Source of the DNA: Paraspadella gotoi
Taxonomy: Eukaryota; Chaetognatha
Assembly: GCA_051294375.1 (NCBI GenBank)
Contig: CM119268.1
Location: 3,128,703 to 3,192,702, forward strand
Direction of reading: 5' to 3'
Length of the DNA stretch: 64,000 nt
The notes below the pieces were generated by a model. The model saw only the letters and a list, made by a program, of their open reading frames with translations. It did not search any database and had not been told where the DNA came from. Shown here one piece after another: positions 34,578-43,299 of the stretch (position 1 is its first letter; every line of letters starts with the position of its first letter). The position numbers and the translations under genes are program-made.

Positions 34578-34828
34578 CGGATGACGGAAGTAGCTCACTT
34601 ACTTTCCTTTTATCGGAAGTGCCTTTCTAACCTCTCTTTTATTGGAAGTGCCTTTCTAACCTCTCTTTTATTGGAAATGCCTTTCTATCCTCTTTTTTAT
34701 TGGACGTGCCTTTCTAAGCTTTCTTTTAATGGAAGTCCCCCTCTAACCTTTCTTTAATGAGAAATGTCTCTCTAACCTTTCTTTTATGAGAAGTTCCTCT
34801 CTAACTTTTCTTTTATGGAAAGTCGCTG
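34578..34828 (+). repeat. 29-bp minisatellite, 9 copies with exact spacing
   Basis: The anchor GGAAGT or a one-base variant recurs at 34586, 34615, 34644, 34673, 34702, 34731, 34760, 34788-34789 and 34817, a constant 29-base step. The unit reads GGAAGTGCCTTTCTAACC plus a CTTTTATT-type spacer. The step is not a multiple of three, so the reading register rotates and a translated product would repeat every 87 bases. A plus-strand frame runs through the first half and ends at 34757. Confidence 0.93.
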
Positions 34829-34975
34829 TCCGTTTCGTTTCTGAAGTGTTTGAGTTTAAAATTTGCATAAATTCAAAATGAAGACGCTCACTGTGAAAAA
34901 AGCTTGAATTCTTTAGTTTGGGTTCATGGTTCAAGGTGAGACCAGTTCGAAAAAGAGAGAAAGAGAGAAAGAGAG

Positions 34976-35000
34976 NNNNNNNNNNNNNNNNNNNNNNNNN
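34976..35000. other. Assembly gap (25 N)
   Basis: Lies within a GA-rich array (34953-35110), the probable cause of the break. Confidence 0.95.
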
Positions 35001-35119
35001 AGAGAGACAGAGAGAGACGAGACCGAGGAATGAGGAGGACGAGAGAGCAGACGAGACACGAGAGAAGAGAGAGATGCAGAGAGGAGATGAGAGGAGCAGA
35101 GAGAGAGACAGAGCAGAGT

Positions 35120-36350
35120 TAGTTGCCGAAAACTGCAGAAAGCGACAAACACAAAAAATCTCGTTTACCATGGACAACGAACCCATTGTTGCGAGGGTCA
35201 ACATAATACAAAAACGTAGCTTAGTTCTCGAGCAATCGTCGACCTTTTCCGTCGCCCGACCCATCCTAGCTGTTCGATAACTCGTTAACAGTAACGGTTT
35301 ATCAAGCGGTTAAAAAATAATTTAATTAACCCGTTAATATATTTATTTTAACGCGTTAAATTCGGCGTTAATTTTCAAGTATGATTATTTGTTATGAAAA
35401 ACTTTGATTTTTTAAAGAAAAAAATTTCTTTCCCTTATTCTCCTCTCCCTTTCTCACCTAAATATTTTCCCCTCTCTCTGTTCTACATTTTCCCCTATTT
35501 TTCTTTGTTAATTTTCAACCCTTTTAATCTTATTCTATCTTTAACGTCATTATCACTTATCTATCTTTCTGCCCTTCCCAGGTATTTTTCTTTACTTACT
35601 TTTCTCCCAATTGTTTCGTTTTCCTTTCAGCTTCATTAAGCATTCTATACATCAAAGAATATTTTTGAAATATACACTCATGCATACTGCATATAATATT
35701 TTTTTGACACAATCAATTTTTACATCAATAATATTCTATTTGCTACGATAAAAAATAAATATATCTTTCTCTTCCTTACTTTTTTTTAGCTTTTTTCTTC
35801 TTCAACTTTTCTACAAACGATGACAAAGAAGCTAAATATAATAAATGCCGAATGAATGAAAAGAATTTTAAAAAACTCTAACAATAACAAAACATTATTA
35901 GAAAACAATTTAAAAAGATGACAACAATAGAAGGACAGAATCTTTGGAAAAGACATATAAGGCTTAACTAAAACTATCCTTCAATGATGATATTACTTCA
36001 CTTTAATAAAATCTTAAAAAAATATATTATTAATTAATAAACTCTTTTGAATTAATCGATCATTTAACACAATTAAAATAATAAAATTGATTATTCATAA
36101 TTAACGAGAAAACAAGTTTATTGTGTTCAACAAATCAACCCGGTTTTTATTCTCATCGCCGTTGAGAAGTTTCCGAAACATGCTCCTTTTTTAAAAATAA
36201 CAACACCAGTTTGTTTGCTAAACAAAATAACCTTTGCTCTTTGTCACTTAACTATAAAAGCTGTAACGAAAAGAAGTCTCTAACTACCAATTATTTCATA
36301 ATCTCTATATTCTAATGGTTCAATGTATGAAAGAACTAAACAAGCAGAAC
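35120..36350 (+). repeat. Tandem duplication C, copy 1
   Basis: Starts near GTTGCCGAAA and ends before a second GTTGCCGAAA at about 36365. Two blocks match copy 2: 35120-35300 with 36365-36520, and 35965-36340 with 36946-37290. Differences are mostly extra single bases in this copy. The interval 35300-35965 should correspond to the 425-N gap of copy 2. Confidence 0.88.
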
Positions 36351-36482
36351 AATCTCTCTCTATGTTGCCGAAACCTGGAAAGCGACAAAACAAAAAATCT
36401 CGGTTACCATGGCAACGAATGGGTGGAGTCAATAATAAACGTAGTTCTCGAGATCGTCGACCTTTTCCGTCGCCGCCCCATC

Positions 36483-36502
36483 TAGTGTTCCGATAACCGT
36501 TA
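36483..36502 (+). mobile_element. Possible left terminal inverted repeat of a hAT-like element
   Basis: The 20 bases TAGTGTTCCGATAACCGTTA match the reverse complement of 42291-42310 at 18 of 20 positions. Further TAACGG/AACCGTTA motifs follow inside both ends, as in hAT subterminal regions. A noisier version of this end lies at 35267. No transposase was recognised between the ends. Confidence 0.4.
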
Positions 36503-36520
36503 ACAGTTAACGGTTATTAA

Positions 36521-36945
36521 NNNNNNNNNNNNNNNNNNNNNNNNNNNNNNNNNNNNNNNNNNNNNNNNNNNNNNNNNNNNNNNNNNNNNNNNNNNNNNNN
36601 NNNNNNNNNNNNNNNNNNNNNNNNNNNNNNNNNNNNNNNNNNNNNNNNNNNNNNNNNNNNNNNNNNNNNNNNNNNNNNNNNNNNNNNNNNNNNNNNNNNN
36701 NNNNNNNNNNNNNNNNNNNNNNNNNNNNNNNNNNNNNNNNNNNNNNNNNNNNNNNNNNNNNNNNNNNNNNNNNNNNNNNNNNNNNNNNNNNNNNNNNNNN
36801 NNNNNNNNNNNNNNNNNNNNNNNNNNNNNNNNNNNNNNNNNNNNNNNNNNNNNNNNNNNNNNNNNNNNNNNNNNNNNNNNNNNNNNNNNNNNNNNNNNNN
36901 NNNNNNNNNNNNNNNNNNNNNNNNNNNNNNNNNNNNNNNNNNNNN
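36521..36945. other. Assembly gap (425 N)
   Basis: Its likely content is the sequence seen at about 35300-35965 in the noisy copy. Confidence 0.93.
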
Positions 36946-37065
36946 AACTATCCTTCAATGATGATATACTTTACTTTAATAAAATCTAAAAAAATATTTA
37001 TTAATTAATAACTCTTTTGATTAATCGATCATTTAACAATTAAATTAATAAATTGATATTCATAA

Positions 37066-37197
37066 TTAAGAGAAAACAAAGTTTATTTGTTTACAAACAA
37101 CCGGTTTTTATTCTCAGCGCGTGAGAGTCGAAACATGTCCTTTTTTTAAAAATAAAAACCTGTTGTTTGTAAACAAATAAACTTTGCTTTCACTTAA
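37066..37197. repeat. Near-perfect hairpin: 47-bp arms, 38-base loop
   Basis: Arm 37066-37112 pairs with arm 37151-37197 at 44 of 47 positions. The inner 23 bases (37078-37100 with 37163-37185) are perfect and contain TTTGTTTACAAACAA. The loop is 37113-37150. It could be a foldback or MITE-type element, a structured RNA or a replication-stalling palindrome. The counterpart near 36110-36260 is disrupted by small indels. Confidence 0.85.
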
Positions 37198-37349
37198 CTA
37201 TAAATGTAACGAAAAGAAAGTCTTAATACAATATTTATAATTATATTTATATTTATGGTCATGGTTTATGAAAGACTAACAACAGAAAACATGCTTTCAA
37301 GAAGATAAAAACTATAAAAATAATGAGGAAGAGAAATAGAAAAAGGAAA

Positions 37350-37374
37350 NNNNNNNNNNNNNNNNNNNNNNNNN
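37350..37374. other. Assembly gap (25 N)
   Basis: Placeholder gap in a purine-rich stretch. Confidence 0.95.
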
Positions 37375-37734
37375 CAGTTTCGGAACGATATTGTCTTCTT
37401 CCTACACAATTGATAAAAAAGCAATATATATTATAAATTCCTTGCAATCTTATTGCCTTGATACAAGCAATCAAATCAGAACTGTTTTTTAGGTGAAAAC
37501 TGCATAGTCAAGCCTTCATCTTTTTTTCAATTTTGGAACACATATTGACAGAAACTGTATGATTTTCTACTATTCAATATCAGGTTTATAGAGCGCCAGG
37601 GCTTAATTCAAAACGTTTCTTCAAATATATAATTGCAAATTATAATCAAAAAGTCCAAATAAAATCATTAAAAACAAAAATTCCGTCGCACAGTTTGTCG
37701 CTTGCTGAGTCCCAAATGCTAGAAAAATTAAAAT

Positions 37735-38335
37735 TTTTAATTTTTTTATATTATTATATAATATATAAAAATTATGTATATAAATATAATATATTTTTAA
37801 AAATATATTTTTTTATTTTATCTGAAAAAAGTTAAATATTATATATTATATATATATGTATAAACAAATATATTATTTTATATTAAAAGAAATAATTTAT
37901 TTTGTTAAACTCTGGCAATGTTTCTTTATCATGGATCTATTTAATTTTATAAAATATAATAATCATATTAAAAATAAATAAATTTAATTTTTAATTTCTT
38001 TTATTTTTATAAATAATAATTTAATAATATTATATCAATAATAATAATAATTAATAATAATTAAAATAATAATAATAAATAAAATAAATATTTATTTTTT
38101 AATTTTATTTTTTTTAGTTATAATTATTATTTTTTATATTATTATTATTATTATTTATGTATTTTTTATATTATATATAATCTGATAATAATATATATTT
38201 TATTATAAAATAATTTTTAATTTTTATTTATTTACAATTTATAAAAAATTATATTTTAATTATTTAATATATTAATAAATTTTTTAAAAATTTATTTTTA
38301 TAAATCATATATATCATAAAAATTAATTTTTACTG
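37735..38335. other. AT-rich island, about 600 bp
   Basis: Almost entirely A and T, with ATTATT, TAATAA and TATATA motifs and only a handful of G or C in 600 bases. The base composition changes sharply at both edges. It has no coding frame. It may act as an unwinding or matrix-attachment element or be a decayed AT microsatellite. Confidence 0.85.
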
Positions 38336-38422
38336 AACGGGATTTTTCTGAAAAATTCAGAGCCGCAGGATCTCACTGCTGCCGCCGGTTCTTAAAGCTT
38401 AGTACTACGCATTATGTACTAA

Positions 38423-38560
38423 TCTTTGTTGGATCAAACGAGCTTCGATTTTTCACAAGCGAAAGTTGATCGGTTTGAAAGAGCGATTTTGGGCGATGCT
38501 TTTTGGCGGATACTTTTGAACGGGATCTGTGCGGTTTATGATGAAATTTATGCACTGTAG
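38423..38560 (+). CDS. Short orphan protein-like frame (45 residues)
   Basis: The frame opens after a TAA and closes at TAG 38558. Its translation has mixed, protein-like composition (DRFERAILGDAFW, then CAVYDEIYAL). It lies just upstream of the BEL/Pao remnant on the same strand, but I do not see that family's motifs in it. A competing minus-strand frame covers the same bases. It could be a chance frame. Confidence 0.18.
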   Translation, partial: SLLDQTSFDFSQAKVDRFERAILGDAFWRILLNGICAVYDEIYAL

Positions 38561-38689
38561 ATCTATCGGTTTGCAATTGTCTATCGAACGCTACCAAAAT
38601 TGATATATTTAAACAAATGAAGTGTCATTGTTTAGAAACGATGCTCATTCTTCGCCATTTTAAGGCTTTCTTTTGCCCAACAGATTGGC

Positions 38690-39565
38690 AAAATCCATGA
38701 AGTTTCCCTCCCGTCGCAGTGGCATTACGTTCCTACAGATCAAAACCCCGCGATATTTGTTCCCATTTGTTTGAGGCATCCTCGCGGGAAATTCAGACGC
38801 TTACTTGTCCTTTTTCCCATCAAGGTCCCGCCTTTCTTTGGCAAATGCCCGCCGAATGGCGCACAGGTTGACGGAGATTCATGTAATCATGCAGAAATTA
38901 AAGTAGAGATTAATGTATTTAAAAACTAGTAAACTAACTGAGAACGAATTTTTAAGAAAATATATCAGCTAACTTATCTCAATGGTCAAAACTTGTTTTT
39001 AGAGTAATTATTTATCAAAGATTCTTAGCGCTATTTTGGCTAACCTAAGAAAAAAACGCGACAAAAGCAAAAAATTTAGCACGAAATACAGAAACAAATT
39101 TAGCAGAAAAAGCAATCTTTATAAATTAATACCAAAGTGAACCTTTGAAAATGAATTTAAAATTTTCTTAAGAATCATAAGCATCGTGACCCTGAGATTC
39201 GACAAGAATTACGCTCTAAAGTTTCTCCCATTCGAGATTTAGATCCGTTCATCGACGACGACGGCATTCTCTCGTGTCGGAGGTCGACTGCATCGAGCAA
39301 ATGAGCGTTACGAGACTCGCCATCCGCGATCCTTCCAGCGAAGTCACCTCAGGTAGAAATGCTTATTAATTACTCATTTATAAATGAAGCACACCGCCGG
39401 ACAGAAACAGGTTCATCTAGCTCAATTAAGACAAAAAATATTTGGAGTTTTATCTGGACTCGTCAAACACGAAAAAATTACTCCGAAATGTGTGCCTTGT
39501 CAACGTCGTCATGCGCGCACGAGAAGCTAAAGATGGTGCCACTTCCTGCAATAAGTACATTTGGA
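38690..39565 (+). mobile_element. BEL/Pao LTR-retrotransposon pol remnant (RNase H edge to integrase zinc finger)
   Basis: Segments typical of BEL/Pao polyproteins occur in the correct order on the plus strand but in different frames. They are QWHYVPTDQNPA (38717-38752), GPAFLWQMPAEWR (38824-38862), LSQWSKLVFRV (38974-39006), and PEIRQELRSKVSPIRDLDPF followed by IDDDGIL (39191-39271). ETRHP near 39312 and KCVPCQRRHAR near 39486-39518 then give the histidine and cysteine halves of the integrase zinc-binding domain. Frameshifts and stops make it non-functional. The integrase catalytic core is not seen downstream of about 39565, and no LTRs were identified. Confidence 0.8.
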
Positions 39566-39662
39566 TTACCTAGGTTATCCGAGTTTTGAAGGCTTCAGGC
39601 AGTTGACCCCTTTGATTGCGTTCCTCTCTTTTAATTTGCTTATAGTTAATACTCGTTATTAG

Positions 39663-39800
39663 ATGCAAACAGATGGACTTGCGATATGGATTTTTACGAT
39701 GTCTGGGACTTCCTGATATGGAGCAGCCTGGTTACCTGCATGGGACTCTCTCTGGGGAAGGGAGCGAGGAGTATTCTTTTCAATACGGACTGAACGGGAG
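39663..39800 (+). CDS. Short frames of unknown origin, open in two registers
   Basis: Two plus-strand registers are open over about 130 bases. One includes MDLRYGFLRCLGLPDMEQPG and ends at TAA near 39800; the other includes WTCDMDFYDVWDFLIW and ends near 39792. Both look protein-like, but neither matches a family I recognise. They follow the BEL/Pao remnant directly and precede the coding-like block at 40129. Confidence 0.18.
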
Positions 39801-40128
39801 ATAATTATTTCTCACTTTAAATTATAATTTAACGGCTCGTGTGAACCTACAATGCTACTGGTTTGTTATCTCTTTACGATTTCCATGGAGTCCATAGATT
39901 TCTGGGACACCCCGTCAGATTTTCTAAAATACAGTCATAGTTATCGCTAATCTCGTTTAATAGCGAGAAATTGTGTTATCTTTGTTCCTCTATCTGTATC
40001 TTTAACTAAGTTTTTTAAAAATAGGCTTAAAAAAAAAGAAAATAAAAGTGACATGCAAAAATAAGTAGATGGCTTAAAAATGCTGTGAGGGATAACATGT
40101 AAACAATAAAAACTAAACCTATTATCCC

Positions 40129-40320
40129 ATGTCTCAAGAACTAGCTTCGCTCGACGAATTAAGTGACCACTTTTGGATCTTACTCGGCCGATTATTCAAC
40201 CCCTATTCCAAACCGCGACTCTCACCCTCTCATTTTCCCGGAGCTGTAGGAAACCATCTCGGTAACGCCCTAACTCAGAGCATGGCCAATCAAGAGACAC
40301 ATCTCTTCCCACGTTTCTAA
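40129..40320 (+). CDS. Unidentified protein-like frame, part 1 (63 residues)
   Basis: Starts at ATG 40129 (preceded by TAA four codons upstream) and ends at TAA 40318. The composition is complex, with segments such as SDHFWILLGRLFNPYSKP and HFPGAVGNHLGNAL. Part 2 follows in another register within ten codons, suggesting one gene broken by a frameshift, or separate exons or genes. The family is unknown. Confidence 0.35.
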   Translation: MSQELASLDELSDHFWILLGRLFNPYSKPRLSPSHFPGAVGNHLGNALTQSMANQETHLFPRF

Positions 40321-40330
40321 GTTGGAATAA

Positions 40331-40735
40331 AAGGGAAGTCATGATGAAATATTTGAAAACCATATGATTGACTATGAAGAAAGCATTATTAATCGAATTC
40401 GTCATTTTTTGGTCCACCCTCTCGTTACCCACGTTTCCACACTCGACCCCTCCCGGATCGCGGACGACCTCTTCACCCTCGATGTTTTGACCCACTTTCT
40501 GGGTTGTGTCCGCTTCCGTAGCTCTCCTGTCCCTAATTTGAATGAATATGTCGTAAGCTTGGAAGCAGTCTTATACGCCTTCGCTATCTGCTTTTTTGGA
40601 AGTGTGCCGCATCCGAGAATACTATTACGTGTCTACGCTTTCAACCAACCGAGCTATTCAATGTGGAACCTTATCCGTCATACTCCGGAGAAATTGGTAT
40701 TGAAGACGTCGTTCAGCTGGGTCGCTTTAGTTTGA
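40331..40735 (+). CDS. Unidentified protein-like frame, part 2
   Basis: Open from 40331 (first ATG at 40364) to TGA 40733. It is balanced and hydrophobic-rich, with segments IADDLFTLDVLTHFLGCV and LNEYVVSLEAVLYAFAIC. No tandem repeat underlies it. Coding character seems to pass to the register of part 3 near 40630-40660, where both registers are open. I see no domain signature. A minus-strand frame (40196-40495) overlaps and is judged a shadow. Confidence 0.38.
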   Translation, partial: KGSHDEIFENHMIDYEESIINRIRHFLVHPLVTHVSTLDPSRIADDLFTLDVLTHFLGCVRFRSSPVPNLNEYVVSLEAVLYAFAICFFGSVPHPRILLRVYAFNQPSYSMWNLIRHTPEKLVLKTSFSWVALV

Positions 40736-40947
40736 TTGACCTTGGACTCCGCGAGACACAATATGGTGGTTTACTCGATGACGAATATCCGGAATACTAC
40801 CTCTCCCCTCGTTTTTTTTTCGAAGCCGTGCACTCCCGACCGGAACCCATGTTTCGTCGGCGTTACAACGTCGTACCGCCTAACCTAGGAAACTTGTTTG
40901 ATTCGGGGATCTCGCTCCCTTTCTCTCTTGTTGATATCTCTATTTGA
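40630..40947 (+). CDS. Unidentified protein-like frame, part 3 (carboxyl end)
   Basis: Same register as part 1. From about 40640 it reads FQPTELFNVEPYPSYSGEIG, then LIDLGLRETQYGGLLDDEYP, and ends VDISI with TGA at 40945. The acidic and Pro/Tyr-rich composition is protein-like. If the three parts are one gene, it needs two register changes over about 820 bases, from sequencing indels, decay or short introns. It may belong to the possible hAT-like element, to a viral relic or to a host gene. Confidence 0.38.
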   Translation, partial: CLRFQPTELFNVEPYPSYSGEIGIEDVVQLGRFSLIDLGLRETQYGGLLDDEYPEYYLSPRFFFEAVHSRPEPMFRRRYNVVPPNLGNLFDSGISLPFSLVDISI

Positions 40948-40949
40948 TA

Positions 40950-42180
40950 TACAAAGTAGTTTCTGCTTGTAAATACGAGCCAAATCCCCGACAATGAAGA
41001 CTTGTGAAGAAGTTATGTTCCCAAGGAGTAAGTAATAATTGCTTTTGATCCATCAACTATGTTAGTCGTCTAAAACTAAACTATTTTAAAATGTTTTTTT
41101 AATTGTAAATTACCCTTCGTAATCCCAAACTTACTCGTAGCCATATCACTGCTCTTTATTTACTTGCTTTTATCTTCTCCGAGCTTTTGTTTTTAAGAAA
41201 TTGCATTTAATGAACCCAACAGTTTTTATTGTAACCGATCATTCTACCCTGTTCCTTTGTTTTTGGAAAATCCGAATTTGATCGTGGTCCCACCCTTCTA
41301 ACTTTGCTTTTAAAGACAAAATTCATAAATGTTGCACCACTCCGCGGGTTTGCACCAAGCCGGCGGGTAATCTGTTCAACACGATATCTTAATGATTTTA
41401 TCTGAGATTTAAACTCTGTCCGTTCGCAATCGAGGAACTACGTTCAACCCTACTATTTAGAGAGTCACAGAATCGTGGATTTAATAATTTCTCCTGCTCC
41501 TCCTATTGGTTTAAATGCTTTTCTTCTATTCTTCTCCTAAGACCTGCAATTCTATCGGTCCTAAGTCGCGGTCTTATTTGGTTCAAGCTTCTGGCTTTCC
41601 GTTCGGATCTATAATATATGTATATATTTCTATCATCGCAGATTTGCCTACGGGCGTAACGCTGTAGTTGAGGAGGCGGACACCAGGTTTTTCTTGATAA
41701 TAAAAATGGGATGTGCACAAGTGTATAGCCCTAAAGGAGGTGAATATATGATTCGTTGAACTAACTTGAAATTAATCTCTGTGAGAGTTATACTTAAAAT
41801 TCTTCCTTGTAGATTTACCAGGTGGTTTCTGTCCGGGCCTGGGTCCCGGCTGCTTTGGCTGGCTAGTAATGTCACGGTGTCTGTCCGGCCGTCCCCGGCT
41901 TCATTTCACGTCTGTGTGCCCGCCCAAGTCCTATTCATGTGTGGTATGCGCTCTCGCGTATTCAACGTTCTTTAGTTTTCGACACTTCCGGATGTTGAGT
42001 ATTCTATATATTCCGCATTCGGCGGGTTTGGATTTATATAATTGGTCCAAAATTGGTAATCGCGTCCTTATTACTAGAGGAGTGGAAATTATAATTTGAC
42101 TGCTTATACCTTTAATATTTTTCTTCTGCGCGTTTGTCTTTATTGAGAGATAAAACCCGCAACCTTAACTTTAGTTTAGT
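40950..42180. other. Moderately complex sequence, no assigned gene
   Basis: Little simple repeat. Short frames on both strands (for example plus 41766-42099 and minus 41503-41718) have mixed composition but no recognisable family. It may be the non-coding or decayed rest of the same element as the 40.1-40.95 kb frames. Confidence 0.4.
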
Positions 42181-42290
42181 TTCAAATATTAATATTTTAA
42201 ATTTAAAGTTAAATTATAAAATTAACCGATTTTAACGTTAACCGTTAAAAAAACGTTAGTTTTAACGGTTAAGCGAAGTTCCTCAAAAAT

Positions 42291-42310
42291 TAACGGTTAA
42301 CGGAACCCTA
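42291..42310 (-). mobile_element. Possible right terminal inverted repeat of a hAT-like element
   Basis: The reverse complement reads TAGGGTTCCGTTAACCGTTA and matches the left end at 36483-36502 with two differences. Subterminal AACCGTTAA-type motifs lie at 42238-42272. The eight flanking bases (GCCCCATC on the left, CCCCCGTC on the right) agree at six of eight positions, a weak hint of a hAT-length target duplication. Confidence 0.4.
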
Positions 42311-42344
42311 CCCCCGTCACGTCATCTATACGCGTCTTCGTGGT

Positions 42345-42410
42345 CGTCTTCCGTCGCCATCGTCGTCGTCTTCGTCGTCGTCCTCGTCGTTTTCTCTCGC
42401 TGTCTCTCGA
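42345..42410 (+). repeat. (GTC)n-rich tract
   Basis: GTC triplets with TTC interruptions. Confidence 0.85.
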
Positions 42411-42530
42411 TCATCATCTGTAGTCTGTGGTCGTCGGTCTAGTCGTCAACGTGTCTGATTACGCATTCTCACTTCTACTTCTCTTCTTTTTTCTTCGTTT
42501 GTCGCGACTACGAAACCGGGAAATGGCGTT

Positions 42531-42692
42531 AATTAGCGGCGGAACGGGTGCTTGTGGTGGGAGGTTGTGGGTGGGGAGGTTGTAGGTAGTCTGGTGGATC
42601 GGGAGGTGTGGGTGAGTGTGGTGGGAGGTGTGGGTGGGATGTGTGGGTGGGGGATGTTGTGGTCGGTGGGTGGCGCGGTGGGTGGTGCCTAG
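42531..42692 (+). repeat. G-rich GTGGGAGGT minisatellite
   Basis: Degenerate GGTGGGAGGTTGTGGGTGGG-type units. Many GGG runs at short spacing make it a strong candidate for G-quadruplex formation on the plus strand. Confidence 0.85.
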
Positions 42693-42761
42693 TTTTTCTC
42701 CATTTTTTTTTAAATAATGTCTTTAATACGTATTAACGACGAATTAGAACTCGCTTTATTT

Positions 42762-42855
42762 TTTATTCTTTCTTTCTTCTTTCTTTCTTTCTCTTTCTTT
42801 CTTCTTCTTTTTTCTTTCTTTCTTCTTCTTCTCTCTCTTTCTTATTCTTTACTTC
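42762..42855 (+). repeat. Polypyrimidine TTTC/TTC tract
   Basis: CTTTCTTTC and CTTCTT units. The minus-strand frame reads Lys/Glu-rich here. Confidence 0.88.
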
Positions 42856-43299
42856 TCTATCCGCTCGGCTAACGGCGGCTCGCCCCAATCTACGGTCGTC
42901 GGCGAAAACGACGCCGGCTATACGAAGGGCGACATTAGTAAATAAAGGGCGCGCTGCCGGATAAGAAACCGGCGAGGGAAAGAAACCCGCCGGCGATAAA
43001 TCATAAAGGCGGACAAAAATGGGCGAAATCGCCAAAAAACCGCCCGCCTAAAATTCCTGGCCGCGGTCCCGCCGCTAAAGAAAACAGGCTTGCCAAGAAA
43101 TCACACTTCCTGTCGCCTCTTCTCCCTTTCTCAAGGAAACGGGTCGGGTCCTTGTCTTCCAAGGTCCTTTCTTATCTTTCTTGTACCATATACGCCGTCT
43201 ATTTTCCGTGCCATGTTTCTCCATAGTGTCGCCCGCCCTGTGGAGACCCAATAAAGGCTCGCCTCTCTCCTGCCTAACGCCCTCGCGCGTGCGCCCAAC

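Larger units (their letters stand above)
36365..37290 (+). repeat. Tandem duplication C, copy 2 (gapped)
   Basis: Cleaner copy of 35120-36350, interrupted by the gap at 36521-36945. It contains the well-formed hairpin at 37066-37197, which is degraded by indels in copy 1. As in the 7-kb duplication, a noisy and a clean copy flank a gap, the signature of an unmerged contig end. Confidence 0.88.

Noticed and set aside
34578-34828. CRISPR-like array (regular spacing)
   Set aside because: Units are contiguous with no unique spacers and the context is eukaryotic.
40196-40495. 99-residue minus-strand frame
   Set aside because: Overlaps the more protein-like plus-strand frames and is judged a shadow of them.
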